Below are positions 49,969 through 62,698 of a DNA stretch of 64,000 nucleotides, one piece after another. How positions within the stretch are numbered: position 1 is the stretch's first letter; each line of letters begins with the position of its first letter. The position numbers were made by a program, and so were the translations under genes. The DNA comes from Pontitalea aquivivens (GTDB lineage Bacteria > Pseudomonadota > Alphaproteobacteria > Rhodobacterales > Rhodobacteraceae): contig NZ_JBKFEY010000001.1 in assembly GCF_046507575.1 (NCBI RefSeq), forward strand, positions 434,001-498,000, given 5' to 3'. The notes under the pieces are model-generated. The model did no database searches, was not told the DNA's origin, and saw only the letters and a list, made by a program, of their open reading frames with translations.

Positions 49969-50910
49969 TTGCAAAACCCCGAGTCATCCCGGAGCCCGCC
50001 CTTGACCCAGCCCCTGCGCCGCCGTCTTGCCCAAGCCGCCAGGGACGGCTCGCGCGCGGAACGGGCGCTGGCGACCTTCATGGCGCATGCGCTGGCCGAT
50101 CTGCCCTTTGAAACCGCCGCCAGCCTGGCCGGCAAGGTCGGCGTCAGCGAGGCGACGGTGGGCCGGTTCTGCCGCGCGCTGGGCTATGCCAATTTCCGCG
50201 ACCTCAAGGATCATCTGAAGGAAGACATCGGCGAGGGGCCCTGGCTGATCGCCGATCGCCTGGCGGACCTGCGCGCCCGTGCGGGCCGGGGCATGCCTGT
50301 GGCCGGGCAAGCCGCCGACCCCGGACCCCATGCCCAGGCGCTGGAACTGGAAATGGCGGGCCTTGTGCAGGTGCATGAAATGCGCCGCCGCCCCGATTGG
50401 CCGGGGCTGGTGCGCCGGCTGGCCCATGCGCCGCGCGTCTTCGTGGCGGGCTTTCAGACCGAACGCGGCATGGCGCAATATTTCTGCGCGCAGCTGCAAT
50501 ATGTGCGCGACGGGGTTCAGATGCTGGATCTGGCCGCGGGCAATTTCGCGGAAATGCTGGCCGCGGATGACGGTGGCGGCAGCCTGGTGATCTTTGAGGC
50601 GCGGCGCTATTCGCGGCTGGCCAGGGTGCTGGCGCAGCAGGCGCGCGCGGCGGGTATCAAGGTCACGCTGGTCACCGATCAGTTCTGCACCTGGGGCGCC
50701 GAAACCAGTGATGAGCTGTTTGCCGTGCCCACCCAGTTCGCCCAGTTCTGGGATTCGACCGCGATGATGGCGATCCTGGGCAACCTGCTGATCAACGACA
50801 TCTTTCTGGAACTGGGGCAGGGCGCCGAACACCGCCTGACCCGCATCGCCCGCCTGTATGGCGGTTTCATCGGCCATGTCGGTGACCCGGTCGCGCCGGT
50901 GGCGAAATGA
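49969..50910 (+). CDS. RpiR/MurR-family transcriptional regulator
   Basis: A 313-residue regulator. An N-terminal RpiR helix-turn-helix ('FETAASLAGKVGVSEATVGR', 'FCRALGYANFRDLKDHLKED') is followed by a SIS sugar/ligand-binding domain (about 120-270; 'VFVAGFQTERGMAQYFCAQL', 'VTLVTDQFCTWGAETSDEL'). The TTG at 49969 is preferred to the ATG at 49957 because GGAGG lies exactly five bases before it and would overlap the ATG. The region upstream is AT-rich. It starts the amino-acid transport and racemisation operon, so it probably controls that operon. The SIS ligand is unknown. Confidence 0.88.
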   Translation: MQNPESSRSPPLTQPLRRRLAQAARDGSRAERALATFMAHALADLPFETAASLAGKVGVSEATVGRFCRALGYANFRDLKDHLKEDIGEGPWLIADRLADLRARAGRGMPVAGQAADPGPHAQALELEMAGLVQVHEMRRRPDWPGLVRRLAHAPRVFVAGFQTERGMAQYFCAQLQYVRDGVQMLDLAAGNFAEMLAADDGGGSLVIFEARRYSRLARVLAQQARAAGIKVTLVTDQFCTWGAETSDELFAVPTQFAQFWDSTAMMAILGNLLINDIFLELGQGAEHRLTRIARLYGGFIGHVGDPVAPVAK

Positions 50911-50968
50911 CCCCGCCCCCTGTCAAAGACCACCAACCATAACAAACCACCCAACACGGAGTAATCGA

Positions 50969-51739
50969 ATGATCCGCAAGATCGCCTTTCTTCCCCTGCT
51001 GGCCGGCCTGATCGGCACGGCTGCGGCGGCCGAACCCCTGCGCCTGGGCACCGAGGGTGCCTATCCGCCCTTCAACTATATCGAAAGCGACGGCACCATC
51101 GCGGGCTTTGACGTCGAGATCGGCCAGGAACTGTGCAAGCGCATCGGCGCCGAATGCGAGGTCGTGGCGCAGGATTGGGATGGCATCATCCCCGGCCTTC
51201 TGGCCAGGAAATACGATTTCATCATCGCCTCGATGTTCATCACCGAAGACCGCAAGCAGCAGGTCGATTTCACCGATCCCTACTACATGGCCGCAATGAC
51301 CCATGTGGTGCCGAAAGATGCCGGCATCACCGAATTCACCAATGAGTCGCTGGCCGGCAAGGTCATCGGCGCGCAATCGGGCACGACCCAGGCCGATTAC
51401 ATCACCGCCACCTATCCCGATGCCGACATCCGCCTGTATCCCACCCAGGATGAGGTGAACCTGGACATGGTCAGCGGGCGTATCGACCTGCAGGTGGGCG
51501 ACATGCTGCCGATGCTGGACTGGACCACCAAGTCCGGGGACGGTGCCTGCTGTGAACTGGCTGGTGAGCCGATCACCGATCCGGCCTTTGTGGGCGAGGG
51601 CGTGGGCATCGCGCTGCGCCAGGAAGACGACGATCTGCGCGAACGCCTGAACAAGGCGCTGCAGGACATCCGCGCCGATGGCACCTACAAGGCGATCAAT
51701 GACAAGTATTTCGCCATCGATGTCTACACGATGAAGTAA
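50969..51739 (+). CDS. polar amino-acid ABC transporter substrate-binding protein
   Basis: A 256-residue periplasmic binding protein (SBP_bac_3 family) with signal peptide 'MIRKIAFLPLLAGLIGTAAAA'. The mature start 'EPLRLGTEGAYPPFNYIESD' and 'IAGFDVEIGQELCKRIGAEC' are typical of Arg/Lys/His/ornithine-binding proteins, and 'DFTDPYYMAAMTHVV' shapes the ligand cleft. Four Cys are present, two of them adjacent ('GACCELAGEP'). The ATG at 50969 follows ACGGAGTAATCGA. The ligand is probably a polar or basic amino acid; the neighbouring racemase suggests the D form is possible. Confidence 0.9.
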   Translation: MIRKIAFLPLLAGLIGTAAAAEPLRLGTEGAYPPFNYIESDGTIAGFDVEIGQELCKRIGAECEVVAQDWDGIIPGLLARKYDFIIASMFITEDRKQQVDFTDPYYMAAMTHVVPKDAGITEFTNESLAGKVIGAQSGTTQADYITATYPDADIRLYPTQDEVNLDMVSGRIDLQVGDMLPMLDWTTKSGDGACCELAGEPITDPAFVGEGVGIALRQEDDDLRERLNKALQDIRADGTYKAINDKYFAIDVYTMK

Positions 51740-51814
51740 CCGCCCCCGCGGTTGCCAGCGCCGCCCCCGCAGGTCGGGGGCGGCCTGGCGCCCCCGGTGG
51801 TAAAGGACAAGGCG

Positions 51815-52528
51815 ATGATCGAGCTGTTTGCCTATGGCGATGCCGGCTGGGGGGATGAAATCCTGCGCGGTCTGGGCATGACGGTGCGGCTGGCGCTGGT
51901 CACGCTGCCGGTGGGGCTTGCGATCGGTTTTGCGATCGCGCTTGCCTCGATGGCGCGCCACCCTGTGCCGCGGGCGCTGGGGGTGGGGTATACCACGCTG
52001 ATGCGCGGCCTGCCCGAGATCCTGACGCTGTTCGTCGTCTACAACGGGGCGGGGCTGGCGCTGAACGCGGCGACGGGCTGGCTGGCGCCGGGCGCGGGCC
52101 CGGTCGATTTCAGCCCTTTTGCCGCGGGCGTTGTGGCGCTGGGCATGGTCTTTGGTGCCTTCGCCGCCGAGGTGATCCGCGGCGCCTTTGCCGCCCTTGA
52201 TCCGGGCCAGATCGAGGCGGGGCTGGCCGTGGGCATGCGCCGGGGCCAGATCTTCCGGCGCATCAAGCTGCCGCAGATCTGGCGCTTCGCGCTGCCGGGT
52301 CTGGGCAATCTGTGGATCAACCTGCTGAAGGATACCGCGCTGGTGTCGATCATCGCGCTGGATGATCTGATGCGCGCGACCAAGGTGGCGGTGGGGGTGA
52401 CCAAGCAGCCCTTCACCTTCTATCTGGTCGCCTGCCTGATCTATTGGGCGCTGTGCCTGATGTCCGAAGTTGTGCTGGCGCGGCTGGAACGGCGGGCCAA
52501 TCGCGGTGTGCGGGGGCTGGGCGCATGA
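51815..52528 (+). CDS. polar amino-acid ABC transporter permease (HisQ type)
   Basis: A 237-residue inner-membrane permease of the HisMQ/GlnP family. It has about five helices, with 'GLGMTVRLALVTLPVGLAIG' in the first and the EAA loop near 'EAGLAVGMRRGQIFRRIKLP'. The segment 'TTLMRGLPEILTLFVVYNGA' is a family hallmark. The ATG at 51815 is preferred over upstream Met codons, which would add a non-membrane leader. It is followed by a partner permease with an ATGA overlap. Confidence 0.9.
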   Translation: MIELFAYGDAGWGDEILRGLGMTVRLALVTLPVGLAIGFAIALASMARHPVPRALGVGYTTLMRGLPEILTLFVVYNGAGLALNAATGWLAPGAGPVDFSPFAAGVVALGMVFGAFAAEVIRGAFAALDPGQIEAGLAVGMRRGQIFRRIKLPQIWRFALPGLGNLWINLLKDTALVSIIALDDLMRATKVAVGVTKQPFTFYLVACLIYWALCLMSEVVLARLERRANRGVRGLGA

Positions 52529-53228
52529 ACCCGATCGCCATCCTGCTGGACAACGGCCCCCGCCTTTGGGACGGTACGCTGATGACGCTGCAGCTGACCG
52601 GGCTTGGCGCGCTGATCGCGGCGGCGGTGTCGCCCTGGCTTGCGCTGTGGCGCGCCTATGGGCATCCGCTGTCGCAGGCGCCCTTGCGGCTTTACATCTC
52701 ATTCATCCGTGGCACGCCGATCCTGGCGCAGTTGTTTCTGGTCTATTATGGCGCGGGACAGTTCCGGGCGGATCTGACGGCGCTTGGTCTGTGGGGCTTT
52801 TTCCGCGACCCGTTCAATTGCGCGCTTCTGGTCTTTGCGGTCAATTCCACCGCCTATCAGACCGAAATCCTGCGCGGCGGCATTCAGGGCGTGGCCCGCG
52901 GCGAGACCGAGGCCGCGCGCGCCATCGGCATGGGCCGGGCGCTGATGCTGCGCCGGGTGATCTTTCCCCATGCCTATCGCATCGCCTGGCCGGCGCTGGG
53001 CAATGAGGTGATCTTGCTGATGAAAGCCTCGGCGCTGGCCTCGGTGGTGACGGTCTTTGACCTGATGGGGCGCACCCGGCAGGTGTTTTCCCGCAGCTTC
53101 GACTTTTCCGTCTATCTTTGGGCGGCGCTGATCTATCTGGCGATCACGGCGGCCTTCGTCGTGATCTGGCGCATCGCAGAACGGCGGCTGTCGCGCCATC
53201 TGGCGGCCCGCGCGAAAGGAGCCCATCC

Positions 53229-53232
<4 letters not shown>
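52525..53232 (+). CDS. polar amino-acid ABC transporter permease (HisM type)
   Basis: A 235-residue permease, partner of the preceding gene. It shows 'LYISFIRGTPILAQLFLVYY', 'AYQTEILRGGIQGVARGETE' and the EAA loop 'AARAIGMGRALMLRRVIFPH'. ATGA overlaps join it to both the HisQ-type gene before it and the ATPase after it, so the three are translated together. Confidence 0.91.
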
Positions 53233-54014
<782 letters not shown>

Positions 54015-54034
54015 CCCCAGACGAAAGACCCATC

Positions 54035-55159
54035 ATGCCCCAGACCTTTCCCGGCATCCGCATCGAGGCGGCCGAGTTGCGCATCGTGTCGCTGCCGCTG
54101 CTGACCCCCTTCGTGATTTCTACCGGCACGATGACCGACAAGGTCTTTGCGCTGCTGATCCTGAAGGCCGAGGGGCTGGAGGGGCTGGCCGAGGCGGTGA
54201 TGGATCCCGCGCCCGACTATCTGGAAGAAACCATCCCCGGCGCGATGGCCTTCCTGCAAGACATCATCCTGCCCCGCATCGTCGGGCAGCGATTTGCCAG
54301 CCCCGCCGATCTGCTGGCGATCCTGGATCCCTGGCGCGGCCATCGCATGGCCAAGGCGGTGGTGGAAATGGCGGTCTGGGACCTGTGGTCCAAGGCGCTG
54401 GGCCTGCCGCTGGCATCGGCGCTGGGCGGGGTGCGCGACGCGGTCGAGGTCGGCGTCAGCCTGGGCATCGCGCCCATCGCGCGCACGCTTGATCGCGTGG
54501 CCGAGGCGCAGGCGGCGGGCTACCGGCGCACCAAGCTGAAGATCCGGCAGGGCCATGACCTGGCGGTGCTTGCGGCGGTGCGCAAGGAATTTCCCGATAT
54601 CAGGCTGACGGTCGATGCCAATACCGATTACGGCCTGGCCGATCTGGCCGTGATGCAGGCGATGGATCAATTCGCGCTGGATTACATCGAACAGCCGCTG
54701 GCCTTTGACGACATCCACGATCACGCCCGGGTGCAGGCCGCGATCCGCACCGCGATCTGTCTGGATGAAAGCATCCGCTCGGCGGTGGATGCGCGCAAGG
54801 CGCTGGTCGCGGGGGCGGCGCGGGTCATCAACATCAAGGTGGGCCGGGTCGGCGGCTTTGCCGCGGCGCGCGCGATCCATGATGTGGCCCAGGCCTTCGG
54901 CGCGCCGGTCTGGTGCGGCGGCATGCTGGAAAGCGGGGTGGGGCGGGCGCATAACATCCATCTGGCCACCCTGCCCAATTTCACCAAACCGGGCGATACA
55001 TCCTCGGCCAGCCGTTATTTCAAGCGCGACATCATCCAGCAACCGCTGGAGGCCACCGATGGCCTGATGCCCGTGCCCGGCCACGGCCCCGGCATCGGTG
55101 TCACGCTGGACCGGCCCTTTCTGGACAGCGTTACCCGGCGGACCGAGGTGATCCGATGA
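54035..55159 (+). CDS. enolase-superfamily N-acylamino acid racemase / o-succinylbenzoate synthase-like enzyme
   Basis: A 374-residue member of the muconate-lactonising subgroup of the enolase superfamily. The capping domain spans about 1-125. The barrel has the Lys acid/base pair: KxK in 'YRRTKLKIRQGHDL' and a Lys in 'RVINIKVGRVGGFA'. Mg ligands are Asp in 'LTVDANTDYGLADL', Glu in 'DYIEQPLAFDDIHDH' and Asp in 'ICLDESIRSA'. The 'WCGGMLESGVGRAHN' segment marks the NSAR/OSBS family. Since no menaquinone genes are near and a GNAT gene follows with ATGA overlap, racemisation of N-acyl (N-succinyl) amino acids is the better reading. Confidence 0.87.
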   Translation: MPQTFPGIRIEAAELRIVSLPLLTPFVISTGTMTDKVFALLILKAEGLEGLAEAVMDPAPDYLEETIPGAMAFLQDIILPRIVGQRFASPADLLAILDPWRGHRMAKAVVEMAVWDLWSKALGLPLASALGGVRDAVEVGVSLGIAPIARTLDRVAEAQAAGYRRTKLKIRQGHDLAVLAAVRKEFPDIRLTVDANTDYGLADLAVMQAMDQFALDYIEQPLAFDDIHDHARVQAAIRTAICLDESIRSAVDARKALVAGAARVINIKVGRVGGFAAARAIHDVAQAFGAPVWCGGMLESGVGRAHNIHLATLPNFTKPGDTSSASRYFKRDIIQQPLEATDGLMPVPGHGPGIGVTLDRPFLDSVTRRTEVIR

Positions 55160-55878
55160 CCGCCGATGGCGTGGTGATCCGCGATCTGCAGGGCGTGGCC
55201 GAGATGAAGGCGGCCGAGGCGCTGCAACTGCAGGTCTGGGGCGCGGCCGACCTGCCCGACAATTCCGATATCCTGCTGGCGATCCAGCATGAAGGCGGGC
55301 TGGTGGCGGGGGCCTTCCGGGGCGGGCGGCTGCTGGGTTTCGTCTTTGGCTTTCCCACCGCCACGGCGGGGGTGCAGCATTCGCACCGGCTGGCCGTTCA
55401 TGGCGATGCGCGCGGGCTGGGGCTTGGGGCGCGGATGAAATGGCATCAGCGCGACTGGTGTCTGGCGCGCGGCATTCACACGGTGCGCTGGACCTATGAT
55501 CCGATGCGCGCGATCAACGCGCGGCTGAACATCGCCGCGCTGGGGGCGACGGCGGGCACCTATCTGGTCGATTATTATGGCCCGATGGAAGGGATCAACG
55601 CGGGCCTGCCCTCGGACCGGGTGCTGGCGGAATGGGATCTGGCCGCGCCCGGCGTGGCCGCGCGGGCGGCGCGTCGGCCTGCGCCTTCGCCCCGGGTGGA
55701 CCTGCGCCTGCCGATCCCGCCCGATCTGGACGCGCTGATCGCCGCCGATCCGGCCGCGGCGCTGGATGCGCGGCTGGCCCTGCGCGCGGCGATGCATGAT
55801 GCCTTTGCGCGTGGCCTGCGGGTCACCGGGTTCGATCCGGCGGCGTCCTGCTATCTGCTGACGGCAGGCCAGCCATAA
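55156..55878 (+). CDS. GNAT-family acyltransferase, probable D-amino-acid N-acyl(succinyl)transferase
   Basis: A 240-residue GNAT protein with the acyl-CoA site around 'HSHRLAVHGDARGLGLGARM' and the family signature 'VRWTYDPMRAINARLNIAAL' and 'GATAGTYLVDYYGPM'. Genes of this type sit next to N-acylamino acid racemase in diverse bacteria, and the Geobacillus pair converts D- to L-amino acids through N-succinyl intermediates. Its start overlaps the racemase stop (ATGA). The third enzyme, a desuccinylase, is not in the window. The acyl donor and amino-acid range are inferred from that parallel. Confidence 0.83.
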   Translation: MTADGVVIRDLQGVAEMKAAEALQLQVWGAADLPDNSDILLAIQHEGGLVAGAFRGGRLLGFVFGFPTATAGVQHSHRLAVHGDARGLGLGARMKWHQRDWCLARGIHTVRWTYDPMRAINARLNIAALGATAGTYLVDYYGPMEGINAGLPSDRVLAEWDLAAPGVAARAARRPAPSPRVDLRLPIPPDLDALIAADPAAALDARLALRAAMHDAFARGLRVTGFDPAASCYLLTAGQP

Positions 55879-55965
55879 GCGCCGCGCCGTCTTGGCGCGG
55901 GCGGGCAGGGGCGCTAGAAGGGCCTCCCCGGCATCAGACCCCAGCAGCAGATCGGACGGCCAGAC

Positions 55966-58278
<2,313 letters not shown>

Positions 58279-58320
58279 CCGCCCCCGGGCCCGGCCGCGC
58301 GCCCGGCTTTTGCCCAAATC

Positions 58321-58352
58321 GCCGCCGCGCCGGGAACCCCCGGCGCGGCGGC
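58321..58352. terminator. 14-bp perfect GC hairpin after tex
   Basis: A left arm GCCGCCGCGCCGGG (58321-58334) pairs perfectly with 58339-58352 around AACC, 43 bases after the tex stop. It lacks a T-run, but its strength and position fit termination. Confidence 0.55.
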
Positions 58353-58429
58353 TGCGTTATGGGGATGTATCCGGCGTGGGGATGCGCCCCGCGCCGCCCA
58401 TGCAATCGACCACCACAAGGGAGATGATG

Positions 58430-58801
58430 ATGTGCGCCCAGACCAACGCCCCGATGTCCGAAACCGCCAAGGCCGCCGCGCGTGAGGTGAAGGACAAGAT
58501 CACCGAACCCTCGGCCGAGGATCTGCGCCAGGAACTGGACCGCCTGCGCGAGGATATGGCGCGCATTGCCGGGACGCTGGCCGATCTGGGCCGCCACCGG
58601 GGCGAGGCCGTGGCCGACAGCCTGCGCGACAATGCCTCACGGATCTATGCGGCGGGTGAACAGCGCGCCGAGGATCTGGCCCGGCGCGCCACCGACGCCT
58701 ATGCCGAATGCAATGACATGGTGCGCCGCCAGCCCGCGACGGCGATGGGCATCGCCGCGGGTCTGGGCTTTCTTGCGGGCCTTCTGCTGGCGCGGAAATA
58801 A
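58430..58801 (+). CDS. DUF883/ElaB-family membrane-anchored protein
   Basis: A 123-residue protein. Residues 10-90 form a long amphipathic helix or coiled coil ('PSAEDLRQELDRLREDMARI'), and the C-terminus has one membrane helix with the glycine-rich ending 'AMGIAAGLGFLAGLLLARK' typical of ElaB/YqjD/DUF883 proteins, which sit in the inner membrane and bind ribosomes in stationary phase in E. coli. Three ATG codons overlap at 58424-58432; the third is chosen because AAGGGAG lies 6 bases before it. The next gene follows after 3 bases. Confidence 0.82.
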   Translation: MCAQTNAPMSETAKAAAREVKDKITEPSAEDLRQELDRLREDMARIAGTLADLGRHRGEAVADSLRDNASRIYAAGEQRAEDLARRATDAYAECNDMVRRQPATAMGIAAGLGFLAGLLLARK

Positions 58802-58804
58802 CCG

Positions 58805-59287
58805 ATGCTGGCCGTGATCCGCGGCATGGCGGGCGGGCTGCGCGCGCTGGTCGCCGCCAGGGCCGCCGCTTTGGGGCGGCGTCTGGTGCTGGGCGCGCTG
58901 GGCGGGGGGATGGTTCTGGTCGGACTTGGCTTTCTGACCGCTGCCGTCTGGTTCGCGCTGCGCGCGGTGATGTCGCCGGTGCAGGTGGCGCTGATCCTGG
59001 GGCTGGCCTATGGCGGGCTGGGGCTGGTGCTGCTGGCCCTGGCGCGGCACCGGCCCACGCGGGCGCCCGTTCCCCCCGCAGCGGCCGCGACGACAGGCGC
59101 CACCGCTGGCGCCGCAGCAGGGGACGCAGCAGGGGACGCGGCGGGATTTCAGGCCGGTCTTGATGCGGCCCTGGGCGGGACTGCGCGCGACCTCATGCGT
59201 GATCAGGGGCCGGTCCCGGCATTGCTGGGGGCGTTTCTGATCGGCCTTGATCTGGCGCTGGTCCTGCGCCGCCCGCGCAAGGACTGA
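58805..59287 (+). CDS. phage-holin-family (superfamily III type) inner-membrane protein
   Basis: A 160-residue protein with two adjacent membrane helices at about 22-70 ('RLVLGALGGGMVLVGLGFLT', 'VALILGLAYGGLGLVLLALA'), then an Ala/Thr-rich low-complexity linker (80-115) and a C-terminal segment ending 'LIGLDLALVLRRPRKD'. Proteins of this type are annotated as phage holin family, but occur in chromosomes next to ElaB/DUF883 genes, as here, and are thought to act in envelope stress. No phage gene is near. It is cotranscribed with the preceding gene. Confidence 0.72.
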   Translation: MLAVIRGMAGGLRALVAARAAALGRRLVLGALGGGMVLVGLGFLTAAVWFALRAVMSPVQVALILGLAYGGLGLVLLALARHRPTRAPVPPAAAATTGATAGAAAGDAAGDAAGFQAGLDAALGGTARDLMRDQGPVPALLGAFLIGLDLALVLRRPRKD

Positions 59288-59477
59288 CCCTGTCTGCAGC
59301 GCGGCTGTGGCGATTTGCCCGGCCCCGCAGCGGTCCACAAGGCGGCCCCGCCCAGTGCTGGCCCATGCGCGGGCACTGGACATGGGCGGGTGGCTCTGAT
59401 CTTTTTGGCATGCCCTGACAGCCGGGCCCGAAAGGACGCCCCGCCCCCGAAAGCCCCGCCCCCGAAAGGACGACCGC

Positions 59478-60725
59478 ATGAGCCAGTCGCGCGACGACAT
59501 CGCCCGCACCCTTGCCGCCGCAGGTGCGCGGCGCAGGCCCTGGTGGCTTTGGGCGGCGGCGCTGCTGGCATTGGCGTTGGGTGGCGCCTTCTGGCTGCAA
59601 TCGGCCCGGCAGGGCGCATCGGTCAGCTATCTGACCGAGCCGGTCACGCGCGGCCCGCTGGTGGTGACTGTCACCGCGACCGGCACGGTGCAGCCCACGA
59701 CCGAGGTCGCGGTGTCGTCGGAACTGTCGGGAACGCTGGCCACGGTCGAGGTGGATTACAACGACCGCGTCGCGGTGGGGCAGGTGCTGGCACGGCTGGA
59801 TGACACCAAGCTGCGCGCCCAGCTGACCAATGCCGAGGCCGCGCTGGCGGCATCGCGCGCCCAGGTCGCCCAGGCCGAGGCCAGCCTGACCGAGGCGCAG
59901 GTGAACTATGATTCGCAGCGCCAGCTGGATGAACGCGGCGTCGGCACGCATCGTGAATTCGTGGCCAAGCAGGCCGCCTTCGATCGCGCGCGCGCGGCGC
60001 TGGACATGGCGCGGGCCGATCTGACCCTGGCCGAGGCCAACCTGACGCTGCGCCGGGCGGATCTGGACAATGCCGCGATCCGTTCGCCCATCGCCGGGAT
60101 CGTGCTGGACCGTGCCGCCGAGGCGGGCCAGATCGTTGCCGCAACGCTGCAGGCACCGACGCTGTTCACCCTGGCCGAGGATCTGGCGCGGATGGAACTG
60201 CGCGTCGATATCGACGAGGCCGACATCGGCCGCGTCGGGGTAGGTAATCCGGCGCGGTTTACCGTGGATGCCTATCCGGGCCGTGCCTTTGCCGCCGAAC
60301 TGGTGCAGCTGCGCTTTGCCCCCGAAACCACGGACGGGGTGGTCACCTACAAGGGTGTGCTTTCGGTGGACAATGCCGATCTGGCGCTGCGCCCCGGCAT
60401 GACCGCCACCGCCACGATCATCGTTTCCAGGGTCGAGGATGCGCTGCGCGTGCCCAATGCCGCGCTGCGCTTTGCCCCGCCGCAGGTGGTGGAAACCGAA
60501 CGCGCCACGGGGTCGGGGCTGATCGGGATGATCATGCCCGCCCGCCCGCGCGGCACCGGGGGGGCGGATGACGGGGCGCAGCGGTCGGTCTGGGTGCTGC
60601 GCGAGGGCGCGGCGGTCGAGGTGGCGGTCACGCCGGGCGACAGCGACGGGCGCCACACCGCGATCCTGGCCGGCGATCTGGCCGCGGGCGAGGCGGTGAT
60701 CACCGACCAGACCGGGGGGCCGTAG
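59478..60725 (+). CDS. MacA/RND-type periplasmic adaptor subunit
   Basis: A 415-residue membrane-fusion protein linking the ABC efflux pump to an outer-membrane channel. One N-terminal membrane anchor (about 18-38, 'PWWLWAAALLALALGGAFWL') precedes the biotin-like, alpha-hairpin and beta-barrel domains: 'TATGTVQPTTEVAVSSELSG', the coiled-coil arm at 105-195 ('LTNAEAALAASRAQVAQAEA') and 'VLDRAAEAGQIVAATLQAPT'. The arm is near typical MacA length. It precedes the ATPase gene by one base. The substrate (macrolide, peptide or lipid) cannot be assigned. Confidence 0.92.
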   Translation: MSQSRDDIARTLAAAGARRRPWWLWAAALLALALGGAFWLQSARQGASVSYLTEPVTRGPLVVTVTATGTVQPTTEVAVSSELSGTLATVEVDYNDRVAVGQVLARLDDTKLRAQLTNAEAALAASRAQVAQAEASLTEAQVNYDSQRQLDERGVGTHREFVAKQAAFDRARAALDMARADLTLAEANLTLRRADLDNAAIRSPIAGIVLDRAAEAGQIVAATLQAPTLFTLAEDLARMELRVDIDEADIGRVGVGNPARFTVDAYPGRAFAAELVQLRFAPETTDGVVTYKGVLSVDNADLALRPGMTATATIIVSRVEDALRVPNAALRFAPPQVVETERATGSGLIGMIMPARPRGTGGADDGAQRSVWVLREGAAVEVAVTPGDSDGRHTAILAGDLAAGEAVITDQTGGP

Positions 60726-60726
60726 C

Positions 60727-61491
<765 letters not shown>

Positions 61492-61492
61492 G

Positions 61493-62698
61493 ATGCTGTG
61501 GGAAACCATCCGCCTGGCGCTGCAGGCGATCACGCGCAACGCGCTGCGGTCTTTCCTGACGGTGCTGGGCGTGGTCATCGGGGTGGCGGCGGTGATCGCG
61601 ATGGTGACCGTGGGGCAGGGGTCGTCCGAACAGGTGCGCGCCAGCGTGGCAAGCCTGGGAACCAATGTGCTGATGGTCCGGCCGGGCAAGCAGATGATGG
61701 GCCCCGGCACGCGCGAAAGCGCCCCCGCCTTTGGCCTGCGCGACGCCACGGCGCTGGCCGATTTGCCCGCGGTTGAGGCGGTCGCGCCGATCGTGACCAC
61801 GGGGCAGACGGCGGTGTTCGGCAATGCCAATGTCGCCACCTCGGTCACCGGAACGACGGCGGATTACCTGGCGGTGTCGAACTGGACGGTGCTGCGCGGC
61901 CGCGCCTTCACCCCGGGCGAAGAGGCGGCGGGCGCCGCCGTCTGCATCCTGGGCGAAAGCCTGCGCCGGGCGCTGTTCGGTGCCACCGACCCGACCGGCG
62001 CGGTGGTCCGTATCAAGACCGTTTCCTGCGAGGTGATCGGCCTGCTGCAGGCCAAGGGCGCCGGCGCGATGGGGCAGGATCAGGACGATTTCATCCTGAT
62101 GCCGGTCCGCGCGGTGCAACGACGGCTTCTGGGTACGCAGGATGTGTCGACCCTGTCGGTGGCGCTGGCATCCGGCGTGTCCACCGCGCGCGGCATCCGC
62201 GATGTCGAGGCGCTGCTGCGCGAACGCCGCCGCATCGCGCCGGGGCAAGAGGATGATTTCTCGGTGCTGGACATGGCGCAGATCGCGTCAATGCTGTCTT
62301 CGGTCAATGCGGTGCTGACGGGGCTTTTGTCATCTGTCGCCGCGGTCAGCCTGCTGGTGGGGGGCATCGGCATCATGAACATCATGCTGGTGTCGGTCAC
62401 CGAGCGGACGCGCGAAATCGGCATCCGGCTGGCGGTGGGGGCCAGTGCGGCGCAGGTCATGACGCAATTCCTGGTCGAGGCGGTGGTGCTGTCGGTGATC
62501 GGCGGGGTTCTGGGCATCGCGCTGGGGCTGGGGCTGGCCTTCGTGGCCGCGCGGATCATGGTGATCCCGTTTTCGCCCAGCCTTGGGGTGGTGGCACTGG
62601 CCTTTCTGTTTTCGGGTTTTGTCGGGGTGATCTTCGGCTTTTTCCCCGCGCGCCGGGCCGCGCGGCTCGACCCGATCGAGGCGCTGCGCTATCAGTGA
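61493..62698 (+). CDS. MacB-type ABC transporter permease
   Basis: A 401-residue permease of the FtsX/MacB family. One helix lies near the N-terminus ('SFLTVLGVVIGVAAVIAMVT'), then a periplasmic domain (45-275, with 'APIVTTGQTAVFGNANVATS' and 'VLRGRAFTPGEEAAGAAVCI'), then three helices ('LLSSVAAVSLLVGGIGIMNI', and two more) that form the FtsX domain, with the conserved 'RTREIGIRLAVGASAAQVM' loop. It starts 2 bases after the ATPase stop. Its 3' end overlaps the convergent FtsH-type gene by 7 bases. Confidence 0.92.
   Translation: MLWETIRLALQAITRNALRSFLTVLGVVIGVAAVIAMVTVGQGSSEQVRASVASLGTNVLMVRPGKQMMGPGTRESAPAFGLRDATALADLPAVEAVAPIVTTGQTAVFGNANVATSVTGTTADYLAVSNWTVLRGRAFTPGEEAAGAAVCILGESLRRALFGATDPTGAVVRIKTVSCEVIGLLQAKGAGAMGQDQDDFILMPVRAVQRRLLGTQDVSTLSVALASGVSTARGIRDVEALLRERRRIAPGQEDDFSVLDMAQIASMLSSVNAVLTGLLSSVAAVSLLVGGIGIMNIMLVSVTERTREIGIRLAVGASAAQVMTQFLVEAVVLSVIGGVLGIALGLGLAFVAARIMVIPFSPSLGVVALAFLFSGFVGVIFGFFPARRAARLDPIEALRYQ

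Noticed and set aside
54035..55159. Menaquinone enzyme MenC (o-succinylbenzoate synthase)
   Set aside because: No menaquinone genes are linked, the expected quinone of this group is ubiquinone, and the overlapping GNAT gene fits the N-acylamino acid racemase reading better.
58805..59287. Prophage signal from a holin-like protein
   Set aside because: No other phage gene is near; the protein type is chromosomal and linked to an ElaB/DUF883 gene.
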